Shown here in pieces: positions 20,651 through 32,085 of a stretch of DNA of 64,000 nucleotides. Source of the DNA: Plasmodiophora brassicae (lineage: Eukaryota; Endomyxa: Phytomyxea; Phytomyxea; Plasmodiophorida); assembly GCA_036867785.1 (NCBI GenBank), contig CP145409.1, positions 1,178,001 to 1,242,000 of the forward strand, read 5' to 3'. Made by a program: the position numbers and the translations under genes. The notes under the pieces were generated by a model. That model was not told where the DNA came from, did not search any database, and worked only from the letters and a program-made list of their open reading frames with translations. How positions within the stretch are numbered: position 1 is the first letter of the stretch; each line of letters opens with the position of its first letter.

Positions 20651-20907
20651 CGCCGATCAGAAATCGTCGTCCACAACCGACGGGCACGGCCACGTGGTTT
20701 GACAGGGCGGGTCAGCAGTCAATGTCGCGCACTCCCTATAATTAGCGCGGTAAAAGGTAACGCGGCGTCTCGCATCCGGCATGGGGAAAATAACGTGGCG
20801 AGCGGCAAGCGGTGCTCGTTGTATTGAACATCCGCCTTGCCGAAAGCGTACAGATAACGATACGACGCGAGTGCATGCATTGGAACTCGCAAGGCGGGTC
20901 GCGATTG

Positions 20908-21430
20908 TCACATGGTCAGCATGCGGGCCATGTCGAGCTCGTGCTGGTGGGGTTGAATCGTCAGGACAACTTTGTCGTTGCGCCGCAAGCTGATCGCATG
21001 CCAGCCTTTGATGACGCCGATGTGGATCGGCTTCGGGAATTCTTTCTTGAGGACGTCGTCGACGAGAACGTAATCGGTGGGCCACTTGATCCGCTTCTGG
21101 TCTTTCTCGAACCAGCAGATGGCACGTTTCCGTTTGTCCAGGACGAGAATCGCCATCTGCATATCCTGTGACACTTCAAACCGTTTGAACATTTGTTGTA
21201 GGGTACTCTTCACGACGCTCCAGCGTTCCTGTGCGAACGGCGGATCCGGCAGCGACTCCAACGGCAACGACGGACGCTGTGGCTTGTCATGCTCAAAGAT
21301 CCTGCATCGGGAGTTAGCACAACACTGGACAGCCGCGTCGCGCGGCACATCGACCAAACTTAATTTTCTGATGGGGCGCGGGCGACAGCAGGCGGTGCTG
21401 CCAGAAGCGCCCCGCTTTGGACCCGGACAT
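20908..21430 (-). CDS. Small uncharacterised protein
   Basis: Two exons: 21430-21360 and 21301-20908, intron 58 nt with a GCTAAC branch-like site; 154 residues. The N-terminus reads MSGSKAGRFWQHRLLSPAPH and the body has DMQMAILVLDKRKRAICWF, KWPTDYVLVDDVLKK and IHIGVIKGWHAISLRRNDK. The mixture of beta-like and basic stretches suggests a compact globular protein, perhaps organellar or RNA-binding, but I do not recognise a family. The splice is supported by frame and by the fit of both parts; without it the upstream frame has no sensible start. Confidence 0.55.
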
Positions 21431-21481
21431 CGCGTTGCTTGCACGACCCGCCGCGCCACTAATTTCAGTGCGTCCCGCCTC

Positions 21482-22160
21482 CTACCTACCGCTGTGATAT
21501 CCTAACCGAATCGCAACGATCGTCATTACAGACCAACAAGACGGGCCGAATAACATTCTCCTTCGGCGCTGCGTAAGTCTAAAGGCAGGCGGACCGCCCC
21601 GATTGACGTCACAGTGACGCAGCGTTTTCAAGAACCTCGCGCCCGACAGCTTCATTACCAGCTTGCAAAACTGACTGTCGGCATTCACGTCCGTCAAGCG
21701 ACCCTGTTCGAGATGCCGCTTCATCCACTCCATCGGGTCGCTTTCCGTCACCTAATCCGAGTCCTTGCCCAACTCCCAGGTGCATACCGCCTTCAACAGA
21801 CCTGGATCGATCATGCTCCTCAGTGACCGCGGAATTTGGCCCTTGGCGCTCGGATCATCTCGGAAACGATTCCAGGCGCCTTGTTCATCTGCAGGACGAC
21901 CGTCGAGCCCTTCACGTGCCGTCCCTACTGCCAGTCGTCATCGTCCTCCATCAACATATCCTCAGCAGTGGTCAACATCGCGTCCTTCTGCACCTTCCCC
22001 GAAAGGAACCGTAAGAGACCTTACCCAACCGTGTGTGTCGTCCCGCGTCGTCCGTCGTATACCTACTCTCTTCCTCGGGATCTGGATTCCTCTAGCCCAA
22101 TCACAGCTATGTTCATCTTGTAGCTTTGAGCCGCCACAAGGCATACATATGGCACACAAC
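21482..22160 (-). pseudogene. Unresolved coding stretch, possibly a broken gene
   Basis: Two protein-like minus-strand segments lie close together in one frame: one ending LRSMIDPGLLKAVCTWELG (about 21850-21753) and one starting ESDPMEWMKRHLEQGRL (about 21750-21610). A TAG separates them, and the only clean intron around it would be 36 nt, shorter than any other in the window. Upstream, a segment with AEDMLMEDDDDWQ near 21940 also ends in a stop that I could not splice around. It may be a multi-exon gene with splice sites I misjudge, or a decayed gene. No family recognised. Confidence 0.3.
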
Positions 22161-22386
22161 GCTGAACCTCTGCGCGTTCCAGTATCATGTAAACGTTCGT
22201 TGCTACCACTGACATATCAGGGCTGGGACCAATATAATAGCTTTATCATTGCGGATGTATAACACCTGTGAGCCTGCATAATTCATGACCTGTTCAAGAT
22301 GTTACGTCAGCACAAAGTTCATTGACATGAGAATGCGGAATGACCAGCATCGGGTCAGAAAACAGGACAGTTATCGTCAAAGAAAT

Positions 22387-22405
22387 TCAGTTGAAAGATG
22401 GTGAT
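22387..22405. repeat. Direct repeat TCAGTTGAAAGATGGTGAT, copy 1
   Basis: A 19-bp perfect repeat, found again at 22594-22612. Similarity continues more weakly downstream (AATTCATCAT versus GAATCATCATT), so the true repeat is perhaps 45 bp and imperfect. Confidence 0.7.
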
Positions 22406-22593
22406 ATAGGAATTCATCATGCCAATGAAGACAAAACGTGACACGTCCTACATGTAATGCTGCGATGCAGGAAGCCGGAATCCGCACTACACTATGGCAT
22501 TAGTTAGAATTAGCACTACAAGGTACAGTTGAAACAATGGAAAAGGCAATAAAATCAGAGACTTGAGTATAGAATAGTTGCATCACGATATCA

Positions 22594-22612
22594 TCAGTTG
22601 AAAGATGGTGAT
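22594..22612. repeat. Direct repeat, copy 2
   Basis: Second copy of the 19-bp repeat at 22387-22405, 207 bp further on. Confidence 0.7.
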
Positions 22613-23235
22613 TAGAAGAATCATCATTGGAAGTGGATATAACTAACGGGCACTACCTGCAGACTACGGTTCAGGTGACCTCGCCAGATCGCAACTGATG
22701 TCACGGATCCACGGCGTCCGTGGCGGACTCCTCGACTGAATGGTATATATCGCAGCGCCCTAATATCTGAAAGCACTCGTTGCTTCTTAATGCTTTTTAG
22801 GTGACGTCCACAAAGTACAACCCGATCGAGTAAGAACTCCTATGACGGCTGCGCTATTGCACGAAGTTGCTGAAGATGTCCAAAGAAATCGACAACTGCC
22901 ACCTCCTTACGAGATGTCAGGTGGATCACCAACGCCTTTGGCTATTTCGAATTGGAGATGTACGGGCAACACAAGCGTCATGACCATAGTTCCCCACAAG
23001 TTCCGACAGGCATCGCTAAAATGGACGTCGTTGCACTGTTGTTGTCAAGATGGCCTAAGCAGTAGCACCTGCGAAAACAAACTGTGCCTGGGGGGCACAC
23101 CTCTCACCTCTGTTCGGAGGAAACGAACGCACCAACGTTAAGCTGCTGTTGTGATGAGTGTGGACATTTGAAAACGGCGATTCCGGGTGTACGTCATAGA
23201 CGGCGAAGTGATAACGTAAACAGACAACGTTGCCA

Positions 23236-24432
23236 TTACTTCATAATGTCGACAATACTGTCCAGCAATGCCTTCGAAGATGCGCACAGCACTCGACCAG
23301 AAGTCATATCGAACGTGCCACCGTCTTGGTCGGATATAACACCGCCGGCTTCCGTCAATACGACTTCAGCTGCAGCGAAATCCCTACCCGCACACGTGTC
23401 AGCTGTGAGAATAACTGAGCAGATAGCTGAGCAAACCAGGGCTTCGGTCCGATTTTGGACGTGTGGCCTTCGAAGTAAACGTCGGCTCGCCCACATGCCA
23501 CACTGCACATGTTCAGAGCCGCTGCACGACCAAGAATGAGAAGGATAATTCCTTTACTGCAAACGCAGATAAGCACACCTGATCCGAAAAAGCGAACGCT
23601 TTGCACGTTGTTGGTTAGAAGTTTACGTAAGCAGCCTAGCATTCGATCGATTGCTGAAAAGGCCAGTCAGTCAACTGTTTGAACGGTCCCCACGTGAACA
23701 TACTCGCAGGATCCCGCCCATAGCCGAACTCGTTGATGACAGCTGCCTTATCGAGTTTGGTGATGTTGGAAACACGGATCTGACGACCGTTCAGGAATGC
23801 CCCTTGGCCAGCCCTATAAAGCATAACGGTCAGGACAGGTAAGCTTCGCTGGAAATTTCAGGACCTTGCTGTGAACAACTCGTTGATAATTGGATTGTAC
23901 ACAATGCCGAATGCCGGCTTGCGGTTGACGTGGCAGCCAATGGATACACAGGTCCAGGGTATGCCGTGGATGAAGTTATTCGTTCCTGACACAGATATTA
24001 GAAGATGATGCCACCACGACGCTGAACATGGTGGTACCATCAATCGGATCAACGAACCACGTCATGTCATTTGACAAATCGTAACCGTTATCGGCGTGAC
24101 TTTCTTCAGCAATGATCTTCGCTGTCGGAAACGCATGTCGAATTCGCCCGACAATCAGTTCTTCACATTGCCGATCGTATACGGTCACCTTTGAAACAAG
24201 GAGTTACACATCGACATCTTCACCAAACGGTAACGACCCCAACCAGGTCAGTGGCTCCGGATTTGCTCTCAATCGACTTATCACGCTTGTGAAACGCATC
24301 CACGATGACCTGACCGGCATCCTTGGCTGCCTGAAGAGCCTGCAGCAGCGCGTTACTCGTCAGTTCCTGGACCCGTCCAGCATGTTTCTGGACCCGTCCA
24401 GCACGTTCCTGGACCCATCCAGCAGTACGCAT
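23236..24432 (-). CDS. Inositol monophosphatase family protein
   Basis: Seven exons: 24432-24244, 24188-24038, 23985-23865, 23813-23704, 23653-23579, 23521-23461 and 23383-23236; introns of 50-77 nt; 284 residues, as usual for the family. The enzyme removes phosphate from inositol monophosphates in a Mg-dependent, Li-sensitive reaction. Motifs in order: DLVTVYDRQCE, the metal-binding EES (IIAEESHAD), DPIDGTNNFIHG (exactly rebuilt by an intron within DG), AFGIVYNP, GQGAFLNG, FFGSAALNMCSVACGRADVYFEG, and DFAAAEVVLTEAGG carrying the last metal aspartate. In the last motif the usual Trp before Asp is replaced. The N-terminus has a short heptad repeat not typical of the family. Confidence 0.9.
24364..24426 (-). 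repeat. Three 21-bp tandem repeats in the first exon
   Basis: Three 21-bp units with the core CTGGACCCGTCCAGCA, encoding a 7-residue repeat (AGRVQ plus two residues) at the N-terminus of the inositol monophosphatase. A whole-codon minisatellite. Confidence 0.85.
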
Positions 24433-24600
24433 CGTACCAAGGTGAATGCAGCGTCTTCGTCGGCCATTCAGGACACAGCGCACGAGCACAGGCAAACGCA
24501 CCTGCGCAATTCAGAACCAAAATGTCGGGACTCGCATGCCGCGTGAATTCCACACCGTCAGCTGCAACGCAACGCACACAGTGAGAAATACATTAGAAGT

Positions 24601-27215
24601 CTATTTGAATAATATAGGGCTGAACGATGCTTCAGAAAAATCGCGCTGGGTCTTCTTCGCCGCGTTGAAGCCCTTTGTAACTTCAGGGCCAAGGGGAGGC
24701 CGACATTGGTCGAAACTGGACGCAGCGTCGCCGCCTCGTGGAACAAGGTTGTTCGGATCGTCGTCGTCAACGCAACCGGATGTCGATCCAGATGCAGGTG
24801 ACGATGAACCGGCATCGTTTGTATCCGGGTTCTGGTCGGGTGGCTTCGGGCGTTTCCTAACAGGTGGCGGGTCCAGGACAGATGGGACGAACGTAGCGGG
24901 TTGCTGGCCGCTCCTGACTGCCGCCATCATCAACCGCAGCTGCTCGCGCTCGAAATCGTCTAGCTCGACGACACGCTTAGAGTGCCTATCGAATCGGTAT
25001 GGGACCTTGCCCATCTCTCCGTCGTACCGGTTCTTATCCACTGAGATCAGGCGAATCTCAGGCGTGGCTTGTGACGGTTGCAGAATGACAACATTGTCGG
25101 CCTCCTGAGTGGCACGAGCCGACCCGAAAATGGACGAGACAGACAGTGTTTCTCCATCAGCGACCTTGCGCGGATGGATCACGAGCGTGAGGTGGACATT
25201 GTAATCGGTCGCGAACTTTCTCAGCATCGAGATGGCCTGGTCCTGAAGGTCGAACTTGGTCGAGCCGCCGGACGCGGTGCCAAGCATGAACTGAAGGTTA
25301 TCGAGCAAGATGTGATCCACGTCGTGAACATACACAGCAAACTCCATCGCCTCCAACACTTGATGGATGTCGGTTGCACCGAAGAACTGGAACAACCAAC
25401 ATCAATACCGTGGCGTTACCAAACGAATGGGGAAGGCTCACCTTGAGAAAATAGATCGGAAGCTTTTCGAAGCGTTCGAACATCTCATCGAACTCCTCTG
25501 AGGAACAGTTCGCGATTGACTGGCCGTGGAGTTGGTTAAGCATGGTCTTGGCAAGGCGGTGGTTCTTGATCTCGAAGCTGCCCCACAGCGTATTGACGCC
25601 CTGGAGGCACAGGTCGAGCGACATTTGTGATAGGACAGTCGTCTTTCCCATGCCAGTTGGACCCGTAAAGACGGTCAACTCCCCCCTCCGATGACCTTTG
25701 AGCAACTTGTTCAAGGACGGAAGCGTCGTGATGGGCACACCTTCGAATCTCGACCCGTTCTGCAGTTCGTGTAGAATGTCTCCTCGCAAATCCTTGACAC
25801 TCATGATTTGCAAGTGGGCCGGGCGTTCGGCTTTGTCCAGCAGCTCCTTCATATCGCAGTTGGGGTTCAATAACGCCTCGTTCGCGTCCTTGGGACTGAA
25901 AATCGCAAGCGTCCTGTCAGTACGAGAATGTCTGCTAACGATGATACAGGGCCGCGCTTACCCGCTCGCTGAGCCTTGCTTTGATCGAACGTTGAAGCAG
26001 CGACCCAGTCCTACTTTGCGCATGAACTTGGTTGCCCCATCCTGGCCGGCTGTATCGTCATCTGAGCAAACCCAGTCAGAGTAGCGCGACAGTATACGAT
26101 TCAGGGAATGAGACGTACCCATCCAGATGATAATCTTCTGGAACCGTTCCAGACAGGGGATGATTTCAACCGGGAACGAGTTCGCACCATTGGGAAGCGA
26201 CACTGCTGGCACGCCCGTCGTTTGGTAGACTGCCATGGCGTCGAACTCGCCCTCCGTTATAACAATCACTTCTGCCGATGCAGGAACCGTGTGCCAGCCG
26301 AACAGTCCCCACGGACCGCCTCGAGGCTCCAGTCGCTGGTTCGCTTTCTGCTCAATACTGCGAATTTTCAGGCGATCCACGTACAGAGGACCATACCCAG
26401 AATCTTCGTCCTAGCAACACATCGTCACTAACAGCGATAAGGTCTGTCATTGTCCGGATACAATTCGTACCATTCTTGCCCATGGAAAGGTAACACACTT
26501 TTCCAGCTTCCAGTCTGGCGATTCGCCACCACTAGCGAACCAGACGTCGGCAGAGCCAACGCCATACTTCTTCAGAACGTCCCGAGACAAGCCGCGGGTC
26601 TCCGTCAAATATTTTAACACGTCGGGCTCGGTCTCAAGTCTCTCCCTGGATTCAAACGCTTTGGCTTGGTCGAGTTGCTTGTCGTGTGCCTTCGAGTTGC
26701 CGCCCAAAGTTGTCGAGATCCCAGCGAGGCCACCCGTCTGACGCTTGAAGTCGTAGAAGCTACAGTTCAACCCGCATCGATGACAAAAGCATCGTCCATT
26801 CTCCAACTACACAGAAATACGCCTTCTTAGACATTGACAAACGCAACAGAGCGTGTATACACCCAGCTCTTACCCATATGTACAATTTCCACAAGTTATC
26901 ACGCGAGTTCTTATGCGGTTTGCAGAAGGGGCACTCCTTGACAATCGCATGCACATCGCTGACGCGATGCACCAGGTTCTTCCTCGTGAGATAGCGGACG
27001 ATTTCCCCGTCGGGCATCCGGTAATGCGACGACACGTACGTCGGTTTGAACCCCACCGTCGACATATTCCGTGCCTCAACGGCATCTGGCGACGGTTTCG
27101 ATGCGAACGCCCTGAAGACGACGACCCCGGCGAGTCGCCAGTGCCGCCGCCCAGCCGGCAGAACCAGACGCGCATGGCGCATAGACGCGTCTGGTGCTGC
27201 TCTGAAACGCCGCAT
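24601..27215 (-). CDS. TWNK: Twinkle: mitochondrial DNA primase-helicase
   Basis: Six exons: 27215-26874, 26806-26471, 26410-26119, 26061-25962, 25913-25442 and 25386-24601; introns of 48-67 nt; 775 residues. Relative of phage T7 gp4 that unwinds mitochondrial DNA. The N-terminus is Arg/Ala-rich (MRRFRAAPDASMRHARLVLP), as expected for mitochondrial import. A primase-type zinc site follows (CPFC near 101, then CFCHRC across the first intron), then the primase core (LTETRGLSRDVLKKYGVG). The TOPRIM motifs are EGEFDAM and DDDTAGQDGA. The helicase has Walker A GPTGMGKTT and the Walker B region HILLDNLQFML, and the C-terminal motif SSIFGSARATQEADNVVIL. The C-terminal 110 residues are Pro/Asp-rich and look disordered. 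Animal Twinkle has lost the zinc cysteines; this one keeps them, so it probably primes as well as unwinds. Confidence 0.95.
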
Positions 27216-27413
27216 TTTGCTGCCGCCGGGCCCGGGGCGAACGACGCCGCCGCCGCATGCCTCGTTGACGGATCTCCACATTGCGGAAGCTATCAGACTC
27301 CCAGTATCGCAGCAGGCCGTGAACGATCGGCAGCTCTGGCATAGCCACGCAGCAACACTTTCGATGCCTCGAGCCAAATCAAACACAGGCTGGCATACGC
27401 ATAGAAGGACCAT

Positions 27414-27960
27414 TTATTCAGGTCCGTCTCGGGGATCATATTGTTCTAGTGCGTTCCTGTACGTCCGCTTGATGTGATCACACATGGATATCAGTGCTTC
27501 CATGGACGTCCGCAGGGCTTGAGTTGCAGGTGAGCCAGTGGTCTGGACGCGAATGTTCATGCGGTGCTCTGTCGGATGGGGAACGGAGTATCCGACAAAT
27601 TCAACGTCAAGGCTGGCAGCAAGCATTAAATGGCAGTCACATGTGCGGCAGGACGGGGAACGCACCTCTTCGCCATGATATAACGGGCGGCGTTACCCAG
27701 CGTGTGATCTTCATCTTCAATGAAGAACGTGGCGCAGGTTTCATCGGCGTTGCCTTCCTGAGGCAATACAACGTGTCAGATAAAGAAGGCCTGCACTACT
27801 TTATCGCCTGTAGTAGTACCAATCGAAGCTTGGGAATTCCGTCTCGGCGAACGGTGGGATCAGAGGCCATGACTGGTTTGCCGTCGGACTCCGTGGCGGA
27901 TCCTCGGACTGCGCGGGAACGTGCCGACATACTGCTGCCCTTTCGACTTTCGCTCATCAT
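27414..27960 (-). CDS. POLR1D: RNA polymerases I and III subunit AC19 (RPAC2)
   Basis: Three exons: 27960-27820, 27757-27666 and 27612-27414; introns 62 and 53 nt; 143 residues. AC19 pairs with AC40 as the alpha-like dimer that nucleates RNA polymerase I and III assembly. The signature EDEDHTLGNAARYIMAK is followed directly, across an intron, by LDVEFVGYSVPHPTEHRMN and IRVQTTG, then the C-terminal helix (ALISMCDHIKRTYRNALEQY). The N-terminal 55 residues are Ser/Arg-rich and variable, as in other species. The start is the first of two adjacent ATGs. Confidence 0.93.
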
Positions 27961-28389
27961 ACAGGTTGGGGATTGCAGAAGCGTTATAGGTAAGTATGCC
28001 CAAATTAATGCTGACGGATATCCATCGACTACAGACTTCAGCTATCGCAGATGTGGAGGATTCGCGAAATCCGTTTCGTGATCTACTTTGTGCACATTCA
28101 CCCGATGGTTTCCCGTTGGGGGAAGACAGCAGTATCCATAGCCCCGTACGTTTTCGGCCGGCTTGACTGGGGATCCTCAACTTACATGGGTCGTTACAGC
28201 AGGTACAGTGGGGCGGCGCCTTATAGTGTCACGAGATACGACCCACGACAACGCGGCCAAATTTGGTACACAGTAACGTGGACGGGCACTTTGGCAGAGG
28301 GGCCGCGCTGACGTCCCAACTCGCGATGGAACGCCCATTTTCTTTTGGATAGTGTGAGGTCGCGGGAGTGAGTTCGTGACAACGATCCA
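27961..28389. other. Divergent promoter region between AC19 and glutamine synthetase
   Basis: 429 bases separating two genes that start in opposite directions. No convincing open frame; must contain both promoters. No known element recognised. Confidence 0.5.
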
Positions 28390-29675
28390 ATGGCGACTCT
28401 CGACACCACGGTCTACTTCCAGTACATGAAGATCGAGCAGGGCGAGCGCGTCCAGGCTGAGTACATCTGGGTCGGTGGGTCCGGTTCTGATATCCGTTCC
28501 AAGACGAAGACCCTGGATGTCAAACCGAAGTCAGCCGACGAGCTCCCGATTTGGAACTTCGATGGGTCGTCGACGGGGCAGGCGCCCGGATCCGACTCCG
28601 AAGTGTACCTCAAGCCGGTCCAGATCTTCCCCGACCCCATCCGTGGTGGCAATAACATCCTCGTCGTTTGCGAATGCTACACGCCTCAGATGAAGCCGCT
28701 GCCATCCAACACGCGTTACCCTGCGAACAAAATCATGGAGGCCGCCTCTGACCACCACCCATGGTTCGGTATCGAGCAGGAGTACACGCTGTTCGAGAAG
28801 GACGGCCACACTCCACTGGGATGGCCAAAGGGCGGATTCCCATCGCCTCAGGGACCCTACTACTGTAAGCCCATGGTGTTGTTTGCCATCAAACCTTGAT
28901 ATTGTCTGATTCGCTGTTAGGTGGCGTTGGGACGCGTTCCGCCTATGGGCGATTCATCGTCGAAGCTCACTACCGCGCGTGCCTTGCAGCCGGCCTGAAG
29001 ATTTCTGGTGTGAACGCAGAGGTTTCTGTCTTTGCGTATACTTGTAACATTCCTTGATTTATTCGGTCTCGTGTGAATAGGTTATGGCTGCCCAGTGGGA
29101 GTATCAGGTCGGCCCTTGTGAGGGCATTGACGCTGGCGACCAGATGCTCATCTCGCGCTACCTCCTGCATCGCGTTTGCGAAGACTTCGGAATCGTTGCG
29201 TCCTTCGACCCCAAGCCGATCCCAGGCGACTGGAACGGCGCTGGATGCCACACGAACTATTCGACAGAGGCGATGCGATCGAAGGGAGGTTTCGACGTCA
29301 TCCTGCAGGCGATCAAGAAGCTGGAGATGAAGCACCACGAGCACATTGCTGTCTACGGTGTCGGAAACGAGCGCCGCCTGACTGGCGCACATGAGACGGC
29401 TCATATCAGCAAGGTGCGCTTTGCGTTTCGTGTGTTTAGCTGTTCTGACTTCTTGCCTTACAGTTCAGCTACGGTGTCGCGAACCGGGGTGCTTCTGTCC
29501 GAATTCCTCGTCAGGCAGAGAAGGACGGTTTCGGATACTTCGAGGTACTCTACACCAACAGAGTTGCGACTTCCCTTATGCGCTCAACAATGATCGGTAG
29601 GACCGTCGCCCGGCAAGCAACATGGACCCGTATGTCGTCACGGGCAAGATCGTCGAGACGACGGTGCTCAACTGA
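28390..29675 (+). CDS. Glutamine synthetase, type II (eukaryotic)
   Basis: Five exons: 28390-28864, 28921-29021, 29081-29413, 29464-29544 and 29601-29675; introns of 50-59 nt; 354 residues, normal for the class. Makes glutamine from glutamate, ammonia and ATP. Motifs: the N-terminal beta-grasp with the latch [31 protein letters not shown] (metal glutamates), [20 protein letters not shown], the [14 protein letters not shown] loop, [16 protein letters not shown] and a closing [26 protein letters not shown] across the last intron. All active-site elements are present. No mitochondrial or plastid leader is seen, so a cytosolic enzyme is likely. An AATAAA lies 68 bases past the stop (29743-29748). 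Confidence 0.97.
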
Positions 29676-29902
29676 GCGGAGCTAAGCAAGAAACCCATCC
29701 ACATCCTCACCAATTATGCTAACGATACTGAGGTGGTTCCCGAATAAACTTGCTCCCGCCATTGCAATGTTCAGCACCTATGAATTATGATGCCTACGTA
29801 GGTAGTTCCATTCTCAGTGTGCTCATGCCAACATCTATTGAGCAATGCCTGTGGAAACTGAAAACGAAATATGTATTGAGACAGAGAAACAATCAGACAC
29901 GC

Positions 29903-31135
29903 TCATTCGTCGCCTTCTTCGTCACTCTCGGCTTCCTTCAGCCAGTCAATGAAGCGCGACGCGCTCTCACGCATCTCTTGGCGCTCGAGGTCTGCCAGAC
30001 CGCCAGCAACGTTGGTCAACCCATCATACCAATCAAGAAGGACTTCTTCGGAGACGATATCCGACTCATACAACGTATGAAGGATCAAAGACGTGCGCGG
30101 GATCAAACGGGTCGGCTCGACATGGCAGATCATGTTCTCGATCGCACCAAGCAACGCCTGCGATTCGGCTCGGGTACGTGCAACCTGGCGAAGGATGCTT
30201 GAACGGGAGCGAATTTGCGACAGCAACGCCTTCGGGTCTGAAGGATCCAGAAGTGCAGTGGCCAGGGCGCTGATCTTGGCAGAAGTCGTCAACCCACGAG
30301 ACAGCTCGAGACGGCGAAGCTCGCCCAGAACTTCGGTGTCGGAACGCTCTTGCCCTTGAACAAACGAACGCAGAATCTCTTCAGCAGGCGCATTCGCAGC
30401 CACCGTCTGCGCAATCTGGACTGATTCCAACCTCTGATCAAGATCCCCAAGCTGCTCATCGCCAAGCGCCGCCATTTCTTCATGCTTGCGAGCCTCGGCA
30501 GCCGCAGCGGACGTGTCAGTGTACCACTCTTCAGTGACGGGAGCGTTGATCATCGACGACGCCGTCGTCGACGCTGGAGCACCGCCGGCATCACCTCCAT
30601 TGTCCTCATCCTTCTTCTTTTTCTCCCGCTTCTCCTTCTTCTTGTCCTTCGACGACTCGGCAGCGCCATCTTTCGACGACTTCTTCGACTTCGTCGGCGG
30701 GTTCTTGACGATATAGACGGTGAGCTTATGCGAATCGCCAACGGTCCCTTGATAGCCGCAGGCAGCGCAATCGACACGAATTTGATCCTTCTTGACCTTC
30801 AGGCGGATCTCGGGCAGCCGACAGGCCGGCGATGGACACAGCACGTACGTCTCGATGAACTTCTCCATAACGGCTTCGATCGCCGACACGTCGTGGGCGC
30901 CATTCACAATGGCCACATCTCGCGTCTTGTCGTACTTGGACTGAGCGCCAAGTTCGATACCGAAGAACTTCGTGGGATACGAGGGCGTCATGCGCAGGGC
31001 CTTCGCGACGTCGACCATGTTCGGGATAACGGTCTTGATACCGTTGCCACGACCTTCAATCTTGGTGAGGCATCGCGGGCGCTTGTACCGATACGATCGG
31101 TCGTTAGGGTCGCCTCCAATGTTGATTTCCGCCAT
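29903..31135 (-). CDS. EIF5: Translation initiation factor eIF5
   Basis: 410 residues, single exon. eIF5 is the GTPase-activating protein for eIF2 in the 43S complex. The N-terminal domain has DRSYRYKRPR, carrying the arginine used for GTP hydrolysis, and a four-cysteine zinc site CPSPAC...CAACG near residues 98-123. A Lys/Asp-rich linker (about 150-215) leads to a C-terminal HEAT-like W2 domain with aromatic/acidic box 2 at the very end (LEWY-like LLDWYDGL and FIDWLKEAESDEEGDE). Lack of introns is notable among intron-rich neighbours. It converges on glutamine synthetase with a 227-base gap. Confidence 0.95.
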   Translation of the reverse strand: MAEINIGGDPNDRSYRYKRPRCLTKIEGRGNGIKTVIPNMVDVAKALRMTPSYPTKFFGIELGAQSKYDKTRDVAIVNGAHDVSAIEAVMEKFIETYVLCPSPACRLPEIRLKVKKDQIRVDCAACGYQGTVGDSHKLTVYIVKNPPTKSKKSSKDGAAESSKDKKKEKREKKKKDEDNGGDAGGAPASTTASSMINAPVTEEWYTDTSAAAAEARKHEEMAALGDEQLGDLDQRLESVQIAQTVAANAPAEEILRSFVQGQERSDTEVLGELRRLELSRGLTTSAKISALATALLDPSDPKALLSQIRSRSSILRQVARTRAESQALLGAIENMICHVEPTRLIPRTSLILHTLYESDIVSEEVLLDWYDGLTNVAGGLADLERQEMRESASRFIDWLKEAESDEEGDE

Positions 31136-32085
31136 GGTTGATGATGTCAGTTAGAACTTGAATTCAGGCGTATATGATGAGACGATTCGACGGACGACTG
31201 CTGTCTTGACGAATCGGCAGCACAATCATAAAGCGACGTGTCGTACATGCACGAGCGTCTCGCGCGTTCGGGTGGTCAGCGCGGCACGCAGCGGATGCAG
31301 CAGCAGCAGCAGCAATCAGGCCGATATGCAGAATGATTGGATCGGACCAACCACGCACGTCGTCGACAGGCGCGCAAATGTCCGTCACGGACTAGCCGCA
31401 TCCTCGGGGCACCAGCCACCACTGGATGAGAGGCCGCGCCGTCGGACCACCACTACCACCCGGCGCTGTTCCACCAGACCACCACCCACTGTGCTAGCTG
31501 CCAAAAGTACAACCGGAGATGCCTGGGCTGATCGTTACGCACTGTCGAGCGTGAACGAATGTGCACGTTGCCGACCGTCATTCACGGGCTCTGCTGATAG
31601 GTAGGCCAGAGGCGTCCATCATCGAGTGTGAGGGCTCGGTAGGTAGGTCTGGTTGCAATACGTGCGGATTGCGATATTGGGACGCCAATCACATCAACAT
31701 CGTCTTCATAATAGCATTGTTGTTACTCCTATATAATCTCTTATCGGCAAGGCAGGCGTTACATAGCGCTATGTAACCAGTAGTTAAAGGTATGTAAAGG
31801 TTATATGCCCAGCGTGATGACAAATATTAGGCAGCGCGTGGTGGACAGACCCAAAACTGCTACCGATCAAAAATTGGACCTGCAACTGCAGAGCGGGCTC
31901 TATTTCGGGGACGGGCACCACCGTGCGTGCAAATGACTCAAATGAGTGCGTCGACGTTCCTGGCGGTCCGCGTCGACGTGGGCTGGTCGCTGGAGGCATT
32001 GTAACGGGCGGACTTGGTTGGACGACGGGCCCATGTGGTAGGTTTGCCACGTCACTTGCCTTAATCGGCCGCCCGGCCCCGCATC
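31136..32085. other. Gene-poor stretch
   Basis: 950 bases upstream of eIF5 with no supportable gene on either strand. Contains a short GCA-type run near 31295-31315 and AT-rich sequence at 31690-31830. It should include the eIF5 promoter. Confidence 0.4.

Larger units (their letters stand above)
22161..23235. other. AT-rich island without genes
   Basis: About 1.1 kb, clearly richer in A and T than the rest of the window (most obvious at 22200-22660). I find no supportable coding region or RNA gene. It contains an imperfect direct repeat (see below). It could be a decayed mobile element, a matrix attachment region or an origin. Confidence 0.5.
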
